DNA of 14,293 nucleotides from JAZDKP01 sp043802925 (GTDB lineage Bacteria; Fibrobacterota; OXYB2-FULL-49-7; JAEUSG01): NCBI GenBank assembly GCA_043802925.1, contig JAZDKP010000149.1, forward strand, positions 1 to 14,293, given 5' to 3'. Every line of letters starts with the position of its first letter. The stretch's first letter is position 1. The notes below the pieces were generated by a model. That model was given only the letters and a program-made list of their open reading frames with translations. It had not been told where the DNA came from and did not search any database. Positions 13,774 through 14,293 of this stretch are shown in pieces. The position numbers and the translations under genes are program-made.

Positions 13774-13980
13774 ATGAGCCTTGCCGAAATAAAAGAAATG
13801 TCAACTATCGAACGCATTCATACAATGGAAATGCTTTGGGATGCCTTGATTTTAGACGAAACAGATTTAAAATCTCCAAGCTGGCATGAAGATATCTTAA
13901 AAAAAAGAAAACTCCAATTCGAATCCGGCGAATCCAAGGTAACGCCTCTTTCTCGTCTTAAAGGGCTGCTTCGAAAATGA
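13774..13980 (+). CDS. Addiction-module antitoxin (Unstab_antitox/CHP02574-like)
   Basis: A 68-residue protein with the features of small 'addiction module component' antitoxins. The N-terminal part is helical (SLAEIKEMSTIERIHTMEML), followed by WDALILDE and SPSWHEDIL. The acidic-to-basic tail (KKRKLQFESGESKVTPLS) is the usual toxin-contact region. It should bind and neutralise the next gene's product and probably represses the pair. AGAGGA precedes the ATG, and the stop overlaps the toxin start as ATGA. A shortened copy of its second half lies at 11465-11519. Confidence 0.85.
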   Translation: MSLAEIKEMSTIERIHTMEMLWDALILDETDLKSPSWHEDILKKRKLQFESGESKVTPLSRLKGLLRK

Positions 13981-14285
13981 ACAGGCGAGAGGTTAAGGTT
14001 CTGGATTGCGCCATATCTGATTTACGCGAAGCTATCAATTTCTATAAACAACAAGATGAAGCTCTTGGGAATTATTTTCTCGACAGCCTTTCTGTTGACT
14101 TAGAATCTTTAACTTTCTATTCAGGAATCCATTCAAAGCATTTTGGTTTCTATAGGATGCTTTCCAAGCGCTTCCCTTTTGCGATTTACTATGGCTTAAA
14201 AAATGATTTGGTTTTAGTTGCAGCGGTCTTGGATATGAGACGCAATCCTGCATGGAATCGAAATCGCTTAAGAAGAAGACGTTAA
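13977..14285 (+). CDS. RelE/ParE-superfamily toxin
   Basis: A 102-residue basic toxin. Typical features are the N-terminal helical hairpin (DLREAINFYKQQDEALGNYFLDSL), the central SKHFGFYRMLSKRFPFAIYY strand pair with the family's Arg-x-x-x-x-x-x-(F/Y)-P-(F/Y) pattern, and LVLVAAVLDMRRNPAW near the end. These point to the ParE-like side of the superfamily. Whether it cuts mRNA or blocks gyrase cannot be decided from sequence. The last residues are an Arg-rich tail. It overlaps the antitoxin gene by 4 bp and ends 8 bp before the window edge. Confidence 0.88.
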   Translation: MNRREVKVLDCAISDLREAINFYKQQDEALGNYFLDSLSVDLESLTFYSGIHSKHFGFYRMLSKRFPFAIYYGLKNDLVLVAAVLDMRRNPAWNRNRLRRRR

Positions 14286-14293
14286 TCACAATG

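Overview
This window looks like accessory-rich chromosome from a GC-rich Gram-negative bacterium, probably of the FCB superphylum and possibly Fibrobacterota/Chitinispirillia-like. The main clue is a secreted beta-propeller protein ending in a type IX secretion (T9SS) sorting domain. Other clues are a LysM-type lytic transglycosylase, a lipoprotein, and sigma70-like promoters with AT-rich upstream regions. The taxonomic call is an inference. No rRNA, tRNA, CRISPR array or insertion sequence was seen.

Region 1 (1-4081, minus strand) is a compact operon read right to left. It holds an XRE-HTH/cupin regulator, a YgeY-like M20 peptidase homologue that has lost most metal ligands, and two tandem acetate-kinase-family proteins. 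The first kinase keeps the phosphotransfer residues but has altered nucleotide-site motifs. The second lacks the N-terminal phosphate-binding motif and runs off the left edge. The genes overlap by 11 bp and 4 bp, so they are probably co-translated. This set of one possibly active kinase and two apparently degenerate enzymes under a small-molecule regulator is the best candidate for an undescribed system.

Region 2 (4261-9112, plus strand) is housekeeping-like. It starts with a zinc-ribbon membrane protein, followed by a 137-bp inverted-repeat element made of two GC-rich hairpins. Then comes a tight cluster: DAHP synthase (shikimate pathway), RsmE (16S rRNA methyltransferase), a small four-cysteine protein with a TDK-repeat tail, and an MltD-like lytic transglycosylase. 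The last three are joined by ATGA stop/start overlaps. A DinB-like protein converges on the end of this cluster.

Region 3 (about 9600-14293) is more AT-rich, patchy and apparently mobile. It carries an unrecognised lipoprotein, a YefM-YoeB toxin-antitoxin pair with a classic two-palindrome operator, gene fragments, the T9SS-exported beta-propeller protein (minus strand), a broken secreted-protein gene, and a second toxin-antitoxin pair (Unstab_antitox-type antitoxin with a RelE/ParE-type toxin). A 55-bp relic of the second antitoxin gene, with one mismatch and an in-frame 36-bp deletion, lies beside the YoeB gene. Near-identical direct repeats therefore bracket the secreted-protein gene.
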